Shown piece after piece: positions 9,860-20,355 of a stretch of 64,000 nucleotides of DNA (the stretch's first letter is position 1; every line of letters begins with the position of its first letter). Source of the stretch: Leptolyngbyaceae cyanobacterium. Lineage in GTDB: Bacteria; Cyanobacteriota; Cyanobacteriia; Cyanobacteriales; Aerosakkonemataceae. A model generated the notes under the pieces. The model was given only the letters and a program-made list of their open reading frames with translations. It did no database searches and was not told the origin of the DNA. The stretch spans positions 34,631-98,630 of the forward strand of contig DATNQN010000065.1 of NCBI GenBank assembly GCA_036703985.1, in the 5' to 3' direction. The position numbers and the translations under genes were made by a program.

Positions 9860-10318
9860 ATGGGTGATGATTTTTTTAAGGAGAATGAATGCACGGAGTT
9901 TTGCGATCGTCGAAAAGTATTAGTTGTCAAAGACCTTGGTAATTCGCAGGAATATAGAGTGGTAAATGCCAGCCAAAAAGAGTTATGCAAGATCAGAATA
10001 GATGGTTGCTTGATCGAAGAAGGTGAAAGGTGTGATTACTTATTATTAAACTGTGAAGATAGGCTGGCTATCTTTGTTCAGCTAAAGGGACAAGATTTAA
10101 TTAAGGCAATTTCCCAGATCGAATCATCAATTAATTTTCTGATTAAACAATTAGCAGATTTTAAAATTTATGCTCGAATTGTACTAAATAAGACACCTAC
10201 CCCTGCCATTAATAGTTCGACTGAAATCAAACTAAAAAAAAGGCTGAAAAAGCACAACGGTGAAGATAGCCGCGAACTCATTAAGTATCAGAGTAAAATT
10301 ATGGAAGAAAAAGTTTGA
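9860..10318 (+). CDS. Small PD-(D/E)XK-like nuclease-type partner of the upstream ATPase
   Basis: 152 residues, three bases downstream of the ATPase. The middle reads CDYLLLNCEDRLAIFVQLKG: an Asp (59) on one strand and Q-x-K (74-76) on the next, followed by a helix. That is the D...(E/Q)xK core of PD-(D/E)XK folds, with Gln in place of the usual Glu, as seen in some Mrr-like enzymes. The C-terminal part is Lys-rich (TEIKLKKRLKKH) and might contact nucleic acid. No other domain is recognised. The fold call is from motif pattern only; the Gln could also mean loss of activity. Its fixed position after the ATPase suggests it is the effector or regulator of that pair. Confidence 0.6.
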   Translation: MGDDFFKENECTEFCDRRKVLVVKDLGNSQEYRVVNASQKELCKIRIDGCLIEEGERCDYLLLNCEDRLAIFVQLKGQDLIKAISQIESSINFLIKQLADFKIYARIVLNKTPTPAINSSTEIKLKKRLKKHNGEDSRELIKYQSKIMEEKV

Positions 10319-10327
10319 GGCAAATAG

Positions 10328-10903
10328 TTAAAAAGACGATCCGGGTTGCTTAAGAAATGCTGCTTCCTCCGGTGTTGTCTCTCGTCCTAAAATTTGATTG
10401 CGATGGGGAAATCTGCCAAAACGTTGGATTATTTCTAAATGTTGGTACGCATAATCAATATCAGAAGCCGTATCAGGATAGTGGCGCAACTGTTCAAATA
10501 ATGCCACAGCTTGCTGTTGATGTTCTAAGTTTTCGCTATGCTCGAAAGGTAAGTAGATAAAACAACGCTGTACGGGGATTAATTGGGAATCGAATTTTTG
10601 TGCAACGGCGTGTTGTGCACAAGTAAGTGCTTGGGAGTCCGTGGCGAAAGCTTTTGGGTTACCTCGAAACATATTGCGAGGGAATTGATCTAGTAAAATT
10701 ATCAGTGCGAGACAGCTAAGAGGTAAATTTTGCCAGCGATCTAGCTGACCGGATGCGGCTAAGTTATAGTCGGAGAGAAATTGCGATCGCACTTTCTCAT
10801 CAAACTCCCCATCTTTAGTAAACCAAACCGCGCGCGGTTTTCCATAACCAGGTTCATCAGAACTACCAAACCAAAAATTGAGAATTTCATCAACTCGCGA
10901 CAT
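10328..10903 (-). CDS. DUF924 family protein
   Basis: 191 residues. It matches the DUF924 pattern throughout: an N-terminal ILNFWFG motif, then LALIILLDQFPRNMFRG, QRCFIYLPFEHSE, and FGRFPHRNQILGRE near the C terminus. The fold is TPR-like and all-helical in known members; biochemical function is not established. It converges on the ATPase/nuclease pair, with only nine bases between the stop codons, so it is not part of that unit. Confidence 0.88.
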   Translation of the reverse strand: MSRVDEILNFWFGSSDEPGYGKPRAVWFTKDGEFDEKVRSQFLSDYNLAASGQLDRWQNLPLSCLALIILLDQFPRNMFRGNPKAFATDSQALTCAQHAVAQKFDSQLIPVQRCFIYLPFEHSENLEHQQQAVALFEQLRHYPDTASDIDYAYQHLEIIQRFGRFPHRNQILGRETTPEEAAFLKQPGSSF

Positions 10904-10905
10904 AA

Positions 10906-12180
<1,275 letters not shown>

Positions 12181-12320
12181 AGAAGGGACTAGGGACTAGG
12201 GAAGAGGGATGGGGGGGATGGTGGAGAATTCAAAATTCAAAATTCAAAATTCAAAATTAAATTCTTTTGACTTCATCCTTCTCAAATGACCAATGACCAA
12301 TGACAAATAACAAATAACCA
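12181..12320. repeat. Low-complexity spacer made of short tandem repeats
   Basis: The spacer consists of three runs: iterated GGGACTA with a G-rich tract (12185-12225), four copies of an AATTCAAA-type unit (12226-12258), and iterated ATGACCA/ATAACAA units (12285-12320). The last run includes the start codon of the next gene, whose ATG is itself one of the iterated ATGAC units. Confidence 0.7.
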
Positions 12321-13025
12321 ATGACAAACGAAGGAATTTTTGTTCATCAATTTGAGTTAGGGCCGTGGGATAATTTTATTTATCTGATTGGCGATCGGCC
12401 CAGTCGTACTTGTGCGGTAGTTGACCCGGCTTGGGATGCACCGACTATTTTAGAAGAAGCGGCAAAACTGGATGTCAAAATCACTCACATTCTTTGTACT
12501 CACAGTCACTTCGATCACGTTAACCGGGTTAATGAAATTTTAGAAGCGACTGATGCGCCAGTTCACATGATGGGAGAAGAAATTGATTTTTCTGGTTTCA
12601 AATGTGAAAATTTGGTGCGTCATTCGCCGGGGGATACGATTTCGATTGGCGATCATTTAGAAATTACCATGATGCACGCGCCCGGTCATACGCCTGGGTG
12701 TACCTGTTATCGAATTAAAGATGCTTTGGTAACGGGAGATACTTTATTCGTCAATGGTTGCGGACGCTGCGATTTTGTGGGTGGCGATCCGGTGGTGATG
12801 TTTTACACTCTCCAAGATTTGGTAAACAAACTGCCTCGCAATACTACTATGTATCCCGGTCACAATTACGGAGATACGCCGACAGCTACTCTGGATATGC
12901 AGTTACAAACTAATCCTTATTTACGGCTACCAACGGTGGAGGATTTTGTCAGTCATCGAATGGAAGGGAAAAAACCAAATACGCCGCTTCCGCCAGAACC
13001 GAAATGGCATCCCAGCCAAAAGTAA
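12321..13025 (+). CDS. MBL-fold metallohydrolase, glyoxalase II-like
   Basis: 234 residues. The binuclear zinc motif is clear: THSHFDHV near residue 58, then HAPGHTPG, TGDTLFVNGCGRCDF and YPGHNYGDTP. This combination is that of hydroxyacylglutathione hydrolases. The gene follows formaldehyde dehydrogenase with a 140-base repeat spacer, so it may hydrolyse S-formylglutathione or another glutathione thioester; that is inference from context. Cytoplasmic; no signal peptide. The ATG at 12321 lies in a repeat tract without a convincing Shine-Dalgarno, but MTNEGIFVHQFELGPWDN is a family-like start. Confidence 0.85.
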   Translation: MTNEGIFVHQFELGPWDNFIYLIGDRPSRTCAVVDPAWDAPTILEEAAKLDVKITHILCTHSHFDHVNRVNEILEATDAPVHMMGEEIDFSGFKCENLVRHSPGDTISIGDHLEITMMHAPGHTPGCTCYRIKDALVTGDTLFVNGCGRCDFVGGDPVVMFYTLQDLVNKLPRNTTMYPGHNYGDTPTATLDMQLQTNPYLRLPTVEDFVSHRMEGKKPNTPLPPEPKWHPSQK

Positions 13026-13086
13026 TTTAAACTTTCTTTCCCAGAACTAAGAACCATGCCAGACTATAGTCTGGGGGTGCATCTAC

Positions 13087-15279
13087 ATGACAATAGAAGA
13101 AGCGCTGGTAATTGTTGACACAGTTCTCAAGCCAGGTTACTTGAATCAGGTTCAAGAACTTGTTTTGCGTCAATCTTGGGAAGGACGCACTTACTCCGAG
13201 ATTGCGGCTAACTATGGTTATGACTCAGATTATGTAAAAAATGTTGGTTTTGGGTTATGGCAGTCTCTTTCTGAAAAGTTAGGGGAGAAGGTTAGTAAAA
13301 GTAACTTTCGCTCAATTGTCAGGCGGCTTAGTTCTCAGGTAGTTCACCGAGTGGGTAACGATGCTGAGAATAGGGTTGAATTAACTTCTTCTCCTGTTGT
13401 TCAGCTACCAAAAGAGGAGGCGGGGACGCCAAAATGGGGAGATGCGGGAAAGGAAGAAGACGCTGCAAAGTCGATCGTCCCAGGATCTTTGCACGCGGTT
13501 TCCGTGCTTCCCTCCGTTAATGATGTGTCTGGGTTTCCGCTTTCTCCGCCTCAATCTCAAATGGCGACTTTTGACCATAGGGAGTTGGCGGAGTCATGTC
13601 AGTGCGATCGCACTCCCCCAGTCTCGAAGAATACAGTGCCAGAATCAAATCATTTTGATGAGATTAATGTTTTTAAGGATACTACCCCTGAAAAAATATT
13701 GTTGGAAAATTCGGAACATCTCACCTCCCAGAGGGAACCGGAAAACTCCTCTCCTGGCGGGTTAGAGATTGGCAATTGGGAGGATTCACCCGGAGAACAG
13801 GTACAAAATCCAGTTCCGTTTGGGAAAAATCTGTCTTTAGTAAGTAGCTTTTCCCTGGTCGATCGCTCTTTTTTAAATGAAGATCGGTTTTTGTTAGAAA
13901 AACGGACGCCAGAAGAAAAAGCATCCTACTACTCGCTATCTAGCGTTGAGCATATGCAAAGGGAAAGGGAAGAAAAAAGCGATCGCAGATTGAACCCTGA
14001 AAAGTGGCGAGTAGCTACGGAAAAAGAGTGGGAAAAAAGAAGATCTGGAGAAAGAGAAAGGGAATCTCTTTTTGTAGAAGAAACCAAAAGAGATGAACGC
14101 GGATGGATAAATACTCTTAGCCATCGTCCATTACCTTTAAATAATTACCCAACCAAAATAATTATCAATCGTCGCCAAGATTGGGAAAAAACGATTGATG
14201 TGTCTGTTTTTTACGGACGCGCGGAAGAAAAAGAAACCTTGAAGCAATGGTTGGTGGAAGAACGCTGTCGTTTGATCGCGTTGTTCGGGATGGGGGGAAT
14301 CGGCAAAACTGCGTTATCCTTAAAAGTGGCGCAAGAGTTGACAGATCGATATGAATGCGTCATTTGGCGCAGTCTTTTGCCTACTCTGGCGGTTCCTCAA
14401 TTACTCCTGAGTTGGATAAAATTCATCAATCCCCAGCACACTAGCGATCTACGAGAAGATCTGGATAGTTGTATTTCTTGTTTGGTCGAATATTTGCAAA
14501 AACACCGTTGTCTGTTAGTCATAGATGATATGGAAGTGATTTTGCGAAGTGGCGATCGCGCTGGCTACTATCGAGAAGGTTATGAGGATTACGGGGTGTT
14601 GTTCAAACGATTGGCGAAGGAAGTACACGATAGCACGATTCTGATTGCCAGTCGAGAACAACCGAAAGAATTAGCCTTTTTAAGCGGTAAAAAAGTGCGA
14701 TCGCTACAATTACAAGGTTTATCAGAATCCGCCGCTTGGGAAATCTTCCAAGAAAAAGGTTGTTTTGAAGAACAAGAAGATGATTGTAAAAAAGTAATTC
14801 AACTTTATCAAGGTAATCCACTAGCGCTAAAAATCGTTTCTACTACAATTCAAGAACTGTTTGATGGTAATGTAGCCGCCTTCCTCGCTCAAGGTACTGT
14901 GGTTTTTGGCGATATTCGCGATTTGCTAGACGAACAATTTAGCCGTTTGTCGGACTTAGAAAAAGAAATCATGTATTGGTTAGCTGTGGAACGTCAGCCA
15001 GTTTCGCTAGCAGAATTACGGCAAAATCTTACTACCTTGAGCGTTTTGTCGTCCGAACTGTTAGAAGCGCTAGAATCCCTCAAACGTCGTTCTTTAATCG
15101 ATAATATTTCCGGAAGTTTCACCCAAAAACCCGCGATCGCGGAGTACATGAACAATCGATTAATCGCTCAAATATATCAAAAAAAAACTACCCAGGATGC
15201 CTTACCTTACAGCAGTCATGTTTTAATTAATCGGTTATTTCAAAATCCTAAGTTCATTAAGCATTCCTATAACAGTTGA
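13087..15279 (+). CDS. NB-ARC STAND NTPase with N-terminal vMAP-type HTH domain
   Basis: 730 residues. Residues 1-85 (MTIEEALVIVDTVL..., then RTYSEIAANYGY) match the helix-turn-helix domain found at the start of vWA-MoxR-associated proteins in cyanobacteria. Residues 85-360 are a polar low-complexity linker. The NB-ARC domain begins near 370 with FYGR; Walker A GMGGIGKTA is near 400 and Walker B CLLVIDDMEV near 475, with NPLALK at the GxP position. Relatives usually end in WD40 or TPR sensor repeats; this one stops after the winged-helix part, so the sensor is absent or supplied in trans. The neighbouring TPR-bearing NTPase is a possible partner. A signalling or defence role is inferred. Confidence 0.82.
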   Translation: MTIEEALVIVDTVLKPGYLNQVQELVLRQSWEGRTYSEIAANYGYDSDYVKNVGFGLWQSLSEKLGEKVSKSNFRSIVRRLSSQVVHRVGNDAENRVELTSSPVVQLPKEEAGTPKWGDAGKEEDAAKSIVPGSLHAVSVLPSVNDVSGFPLSPPQSQMATFDHRELAESCQCDRTPPVSKNTVPESNHFDEINVFKDTTPEKILLENSEHLTSQREPENSSPGGLEIGNWEDSPGEQVQNPVPFGKNLSLVSSFSLVDRSFLNEDRFLLEKRTPEEKASYYSLSSVEHMQREREEKSDRRLNPEKWRVATEKEWEKRRSGERERESLFVEETKRDERGWINTLSHRPLPLNNYPTKIIINRRQDWEKTIDVSVFYGRAEEKETLKQWLVEERCRLIALFGMGGIGKTALSLKVAQELTDRYECVIWRSLLPTLAVPQLLLSWIKFINPQHTSDLREDLDSCISCLVEYLQKHRCLLVIDDMEVILRSGDRAGYYREGYEDYGVLFKRLAKEVHDSTILIASREQPKELAFLSGKKVRSLQLQGLSESAAWEIFQEKGCFEEQEDDCKKVIQLYQGNPLALKIVSTTIQELFDGNVAAFLAQGTVVFGDIRDLLDEQFSRLSDLEKEIMYWLAVERQPVSLAELRQNLTTLSVLSSELLEALESLKRRSLIDNISGSFTQKPAIAEYMNNRLIAQIYQKKTTQDALPYSSHVLINRLFQNPKFIKHSYNS

Positions 15280-15438
15280 CATTTGATTCGGAATAAGGGA
15301 AACTTTACGAATTTACAGAGATATTTTTTCCTCCATCACCATTTGCCGTAAAAACCATAATTTAAAAACGTCCAATGTATCGCTCACAGTCAATTTTTTG
15401 ACAGCAATTCGGTCTAAATTTTCATTTATAGATTTTTT

Positions 15439-15492
15439 ATGAACGAAGAACCGATAAAATTTAAGCAATCAAGTGCATCAACGCTTAAATGA
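15439..15492 (+). CDS. Short upstream ORF (17 aa) overlapping the next start codon
   Basis: An ATG at 15439 opens a 17-codon frame beginning MNEEPIKFKQ, whose TGA stop overlaps the ATG of the STAND-TPR gene in an ATGA arrangement at 15489. That gene has no visible Shine-Dalgarno of its own. Either this is a leader peptide giving translational coupling, or it is the true N terminus of the large protein cut off by a one-base change. Only low confidence is possible from one sequence. Confidence 0.35.
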   Translation: MNEEPIKFKQSSASTLK

Positions 15493-18431
15493 TCGATCGC
15501 ATAGTTTATATTTGGCGTCAACAAGCGCAGGAGTTATTAAATAAACTTTCTCAAGCTTTAAATGAACCGAGTTCTCATCCGGTCTTATTTAATCTTTGGG
15601 GAGTGTCAGGAGTAGGTAAAACTACTCTACTAGACCAGATGGAAATTGATTATGAAAGACTAGCTTTTTTTATTATGGTTCCCTTTAGCTTGATTCAGGG
15701 GACTGAATCTCCCTTGGATTTAATGCTGAAGATAGATCGCGAATTAAATAGACAATTACCTGCTGAAACCAAAAGAGAAACGAATTCACTATTTAAAGGC
15801 GATTTTAGGGCGCTTTATCAAGAATATCAACAAACTTTACATCAATTAACAACTCAACCAATCGCGGGTAAGTTGTCAGTTGATATCGAGCAGAAAAAAT
15901 TAGTCGATTGGCTAGTTCATTATTCATTGTCCTCGGTTGCCAAAATTATCCACAAATGCCCGTTAAATCCTAAAATTCAAGAATTATTAGCACGACATCC
16001 CGCAACCGAACAACGTTCGGATTTACAGGAATTAATGCAAGCGCCTTTAGCGAAGTTGACCGAAGCATTTACTGCAAATTTAATTGCCAAGGCAGCGATA
16101 CCAATAGTAATTGTTTTAGATAACTACGAACAAGCCTCGAAAGATATTGATGTTTGGCTGAGGGAATATCTGTTATTAAGTAATGATTTGCGACCGCACA
16201 AAATTCGCATCGTTTTATCCAGTAGGCGTTGCTTACTCGAAGAAGCATCCTGGCAAAAAATCCAGCAAGAACAGCAGTTAATTTATAGCCAGCAATTAAA
16301 TGAATTTAGCAAAGAAGAAACTCGAATATATCTTCAGCAATTAAGTATTATCCAGCCTTTAGAAATTCAACAGATATATCGAGCTACCAAAGGACTACCT
16401 TACTATCTTAACTGGCTCGGCACCGAACGAGAAAATGGTCGAGAAATTACTCCTTTATCTGCCAGCCAAACTGTGATTAATTTGTTACTGCAAAAGTTCA
16501 CCTTACAGCAAAAGCAGGTATTAGAACTAGCAGCTTGCTGTCGGTGGTTTAACCGTGCATTAATCCGTCAACTTATACCTCATCAAGAATTGAAATTAGA
16601 AAAAACAGATAATGAAAATATAGATTGGTTTGATTGGTTGACTCAATGTTACTTAGTAGAAACTTTTGAAGGATATTATCGCTTAAATAACGTCATTAAA
16701 GAAGTATTGCGTCTATCACTTTGGCAAAACGATCGAGAACATTTTTATAAGATTAACAACTGGTTAGCTAATTATTTTGAAACATTGGCGAATACGGAAG
16801 TTCCTCCAGAACTACCGATTGCTGCTCAATATGAAAATCCGGATTGGCGTCATTACATGAGTGAATGCCTTTACTATAGCTTGTTCGGACGGCTCAACGA
16901 TTATAAATATAAATTTTTTTCCCATTTATTCGCAGGTATATATTTGCGCCAAACACAAATTGTTTTAGTGCCTTACTTAGCGATCCTTTCAGAAGTGATA
17001 AATTTGTCAAATCACCATGTTTTATCTTATGAAGTGGGGAATTTTTTAACATCTATTAAACCCGCCATAGAATGTCACTGGATTGTCACGGAAACAAGTT
17101 ATTTAGATTTACAAGAATTAGATTTTTGTGGTTTTACACCATCCCAAATAGAGGTAACATTACAAAATTGTGACTTTTATATTACCTACCTAACTGGTGT
17201 CGCTAAATTTGCTGCTTTATTATATAAAGCGAGACGCTGCCAGCCAAATCAGCGAATAGATTGGTTGCGGCTGGCCTTAGAACAAGCAGAACAAATTACT
17301 ACTCCCGCCGACCCCAAGTTCAGCAGCAGTTTATTTTTAGGGGAAATCGCAGATGAATTCTATAATTTGGGTTTGTATGAAGCAGCAATTTATAGTTATG
17401 AAAAAGCTTTAGAATTTGTACCGGAAAGCGATGTTGCTTGGTGCAAACGCGGCATGGCATTAAGAAAATTAGGATTTTATGAAGATGCTATCGTTAGTTA
17501 CCAGCAAGCCATTCAATTGAACTCACTTCAATATGAAGCATGGTACAATATGGGTATTGCCTTGCGTCATTTAAAACGTTTTAAAGAAGCTTTGTCTTCT
17601 TATCAAAGAGCGATTGAATTACAAACAAATCAGTGGGAAGTTTGGAATAGTCGCGGTATATTATTGCGGAAAATGGGGCGATTAAATGAATCAATTGCTA
17701 GTTATAAACAATCTCTAAAATTAAAGGATGATGAGTCTGGTGTTTGGTACAATTTGGGGATTGCGCTGGATGATTTAGGCGATTATGAAAGAGCGTTGAT
17801 GAGTTACAATCGTGCTTTGCAGTTACAACCTAATGACTATGAAGCATGGTACAACCGTGGCATAACACTACGTAAATTAGAACGTTACGAAGCGGCACTG
17901 AAAAGTTATGAAAAAGCCTTAGAAATTTATGATTTAGATGCAAGTGTATGGTACAATCGAGGCTACGTTTTAGATGAATTGAAACTGTATGAAGAAGCGA
18001 TCGCCAGCTACGATCGAGCTTTATCAATTGACCCCGATGATTTTAGCACTTGGTACAATCGCGGATTAGCCTTGCGTAAATTAGGATGGATTGAGGAGGC
18101 GATCGCATCTTTCGATCGCGCGATCGAACTTGAACCAAACAAGCACAAAACTTGGTTCAATCGTGCTATGGCACTCCGCCAATTAGGAAGGATCGAAAAT
18201 GCGATCGGATCTTTCGATCGCGCCGCCGCACTGCAACCAAACGAACCTAGTAACTGGTACAATACAGCCTGCTGCTATGCTTTATTGGGTAATGTCGAAC
18301 AAGCTGTGAAAAACTTAAAGATTGCAATTAATCTCAGCCCTAATCAATGTCGAACGATGGCAATTACTGACACGGATTTTGATACGATCCGTTCAAACCA
18401 GGCTTTTCAAAATTGTCTTTATATAAATTAA
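15489..18431 (+). CDS. STAND-type NTPase with ten C-terminal TPR repeats
   Basis: 980 residues. Walker A GVSGVGKTT is at about 38-46 and a Walker B-like strand IPIVIVLDNYEQ near 205-215, followed by a sensor-like SSRR. A middle helical region (about 330-610) leads into ten consecutive TPRs from about 617 to 955, each near W(Y/F)N(R/L)G.AL..LG.YE.AI.SY..AL.L.P, ending with the ITDTDFDTIRS tail typical of cyanobacterial TPR proteins. The NTPase-plus-repeat-sensor plan is that of STAND switches that oligomerise after the repeats bind a ligand. It lies 209 bases after an NB-ARC gene on the same strand. Function in regulation or immunity is inference. Confidence 0.82.
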   Translation: MIDRIVYIWRQQAQELLNKLSQALNEPSSHPVLFNLWGVSGVGKTTLLDQMEIDYERLAFFIMVPFSLIQGTESPLDLMLKIDRELNRQLPAETKRETNSLFKGDFRALYQEYQQTLHQLTTQPIAGKLSVDIEQKKLVDWLVHYSLSSVAKIIHKCPLNPKIQELLARHPATEQRSDLQELMQAPLAKLTEAFTANLIAKAAIPIVIVLDNYEQASKDIDVWLREYLLLSNDLRPHKIRIVLSSRRCLLEEASWQKIQQEQQLIYSQQLNEFSKEETRIYLQQLSIIQPLEIQQIYRATKGLPYYLNWLGTERENGREITPLSASQTVINLLLQKFTLQQKQVLELAACCRWFNRALIRQLIPHQELKLEKTDNENIDWFDWLTQCYLVETFEGYYRLNNVIKEVLRLSLWQNDREHFYKINNWLANYFETLANTEVPPELPIAAQYENPDWRHYMSECLYYSLFGRLNDYKYKFFSHLFAGIYLRQTQIVLVPYLAILSEVINLSNHHVLSYEVGNFLTSIKPAIECHWIVTETSYLDLQELDFCGFTPSQIEVTLQNCDFYITYLTGVAKFAALLYKARRCQPNQRIDWLRLALEQAEQITTPADPKFSSSLFLGEIADEFYNLGLYEAAIYSYEKALEFVPESDVAWCKRGMALRKLGFYEDAIVSYQQAIQLNSLQYEAWYNMGIALRHLKRFKEALSSYQRAIELQTNQWEVWNSRGILLRKMGRLNESIASYKQSLKLKDDESGVWYNLGIALDDLGDYERALMSYNRALQLQPNDYEAWYNRGITLRKLERYEAALKSYEKALEIYDLDASVWYNRGYVLDELKLYEEAIASYDRALSIDPDDFSTWYNRGLALRKLGWIEEAIASFDRAIELEPNKHKTWFNRAMALRQLGRIENAIGSFDRAAALQPNEPSNWYNTACCYALLGNVEQAVKNLKIAINLSPNQCRTMAITDTDFDTIRSNQAFQNCLYIN

Positions 18432-18583
18432 ATTTTAGGTTGGCTCGAACGATTGCTCAACCCAACCTATTCTCGTACTATTTCAAGCAGATAGAAGTAA
18501 TCTCTCGGGTCTTTCCCCAATTCCTATCTCACCTTCAGCCTAAATACCCAAATTAAATGCTCTCGCCCATCAGCCCATCATAT

Positions 18584-19207
18584 TTATAGAGAATTTAAGC
18601 TAACTTCTCTCATCGGTTCTCTCTCATCTCTACTATCTCTATTTTCTTTCTCATCTTTCTTATCCTTTTCTTGCTTCTCTTCATTTTCTTGTTTTGACTT
18701 AGCCTGTGCTAATTCGGTAATGTATACTTCTACATCTTTTCTGATAATTTTTTCTACCCGATTAGCAAAAGAACTGTAAGCACTATCGTGATTTGGTGAT
18801 GCTTGATAAGGGCCAGATAACTGGAAGAATTGCCAACCTTCAATTTTGAGTCCTTCTACCGTATTGCGATATTGCTGCCAGCGATCGCCAAATCGGAAAA
18901 ACTCTTCTGATGCTGCACTGATCGCCACTACCTGACTGACCCCAAAAGTTAACCAACGCATCGCTTTGCCAACTTGACCATCCATGTTCAAACTCACCAA
19001 AGCAGGAATTACCACACCGCCCACGATCGTCATCATTCGTAGTTTGTAAAAGCGATCGCGAGACTTACTAGATTTACCCTCCAGCCACAATACTTGATCT
19101 AACCAGCGGGATTTCATAAACTGCTTTTGTAAATCACTCATTTCCAGTCGATCGATTAATTCATTCATCTCTTGCTTCAACTGAACGCGATAATCATTTT
19201 TTGACAT
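18584..19207 (-). CDS. DUF4231 protein, SLATT-like two-TM protein
   Basis: 207 residues. Two hydrophobic segments, MMTIVGGVVIPALVSL (about 58-73) and WLTFGVSQVVAISAASEEFF (about 85-104), are followed by an amphipathic region YRNTVEGLKIEGWQFFQLSGPY, the layout of DUF4231. The C-terminal 45 residues are almost entirely Lys/Glu/Asp/Arg. DUF4231 belongs with the SLATT group of 2-TM proteins proposed as pore-forming effectors linked to SLOG and nucleotide-signalling proteins (established by comparative genomics, not by biochemistry for this one). A SLOG gene and two TIR genes lie within 9 kb. It is convergent with the STAND-TPR gene. Confidence 0.75.
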   Translation of the reverse strand: MSKNDYRVQLKQEMNELIDRLEMSDLQKQFMKSRWLDQVLWLEGKSSKSRDRFYKLRMMTIVGGVVIPALVSLNMDGQVGKAMRWLTFGVSQVVAISAASEEFFRFGDRWQQYRNTVEGLKIEGWQFFQLSGPYQASPNHDSAYSSFANRVEKIIRKDVEVYITELAQAKSKQENEEKQEKDKKDEKENRDSRDEREPMREVSLNSL

Positions 19208-19967
19208 TTGATTAGCTCCTAATTATTTGAAAAGAAGTTTTTGGACTTAATGTTGAGTGAGGCTATTAGTCCAGAACTCCATCTATACGGCTTAGAGAAA
19301 ATATGTAGAATACGTCCATCTCCTCGCCGCAGTAGATGAAAAAATATAACCATTTAAATAATGCCATTAAGCTATTTTTTTACTAGTCCTGTAAAAGTAA
19401 CATCTAAGTTATAAAATTGCCTTCTTTAAGTAGTCACAATAAAGTAATATTTCACTAGGGTTACAAGTAATTATCAGTGTTTATACAGTTCATATAAAAG
19501 TAATATTTGCCTAATTGCACGTAATTAATAAAATAATTGCGCCTAATTAAAAGTGCTTCAACATTTTTTTATTAAATCAAAATTTAATTTACGTATTTAT
19601 GCGTAATCCTTTCAGCGGAAATGCTGATTTTTACCGAGTATAAACACGGCAATTCTTGCATAACAAGCTATTCAAGAGTTACTCTGATGTTAGAAAAAGT
19701 AACAATATTATACCTAACGCTTTTTTTTAAAAAAATTTCATTAAGTTTGTGCTAAGTTATTGATTAACTGCAACCGCTCGCTAGATCGTAGTCGATTAAT
19801 TTTGGGTGCGTTATTTGCTGGGAAATTTTAAAAATATATATTTCCGGCAAATAACAAAGTAAGTAAGTGCTTTTGAACGCTAATGGTTGAGAACATAAAT
19901 AAGTCAAGATCATTAGCCAAGGTCGAGCGGTTAGTTCATCTACAAAAACATCAGGGTCAGGTGCATC
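19208..19967. other. Long AT-rich intergenic region (760 bases)
   Basis: No supported gene. The region is AT-rich with several oligo-A/T runs (for example 19718-19737) and lies between divergent genes (DUF4231 to the left, a 76-aa ORF to the right), so it must hold both promoters. A 32-codon ORF from the ATG at 19883 overlaps the start of the 76-aa gene in another frame. No terminator, tRNA or clear repeat was seen. Confidence 0.6.
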
Positions 19968-20198
19968 ATGAAACTACATAATACAGATACTAAATTCCAG
20001 TTCCCAGACACATCATCCGACAACACAGAAAATAGCCTTCAGATAGAAGTACGATTAGTTGATGTAGTTGTGCTAGAAGCTTCAGGGGAAGGTTTATATG
20101 GTTTCCTTTCTTTAGACTTAATCGAAGCTTTGCCAGAGTTCAAAAATAGCAGTCAACTTGAGTATATAGAAGCGTTTACCCCTCCAAACCTGGGCTAA
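19968..20198 (+). CDS. Hypothetical small protein (76 aa)
   Basis: Not recognised. The protein is acidic, with a central segment LQIEVRLVDVVVLEASGEGLYGFLSL that reads as two or three beta strands. There are no Cys residues and no TM segment. The ATG follows GGTCAGGTGCATC, a weak ribosome-binding site. It precedes the TIR-TM gene by 157 bases on the same strand and might be co-transcribed with it. It could equally be a chance frame, but composition and position favour a gene. Confidence 0.5.
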   Translation: MKLHNTDTKFQFPDTSSDNTENSLQIEVRLVDVVVLEASGEGLYGFLSLDLIEALPEFKNSSQLEYIEAFTPPNLG

Positions 20199-20355
20199 GA
20201 AAAGCCAGAATCGCTTTTTAACTCAAATATCAACCGTCAAGCGCTTATCAGAAATGATTCAGCACTTGGCGATTGTTGGAATGTTCCCTTTCTCAAAATT
20301 AACGATACTCGGCTAATCTACATACAACATGAGAGCTAATAATTTCTGAGGGTGC

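Noticed and set aside
9895..9928. Alternative downstream start for the nuclease-like gene after AAGGAGA
   Set aside because: The ATG placed by that Shine-Dalgarno-like site is in another frame and stops quickly; the 9860 ATG keeps coupling with the ATPase.
19883..19981. 32-codon frame overlapping the start of the 76-aa gene
   Set aside because: Could be a leader peptide, but there is no Shine-Dalgarno and no independent support.
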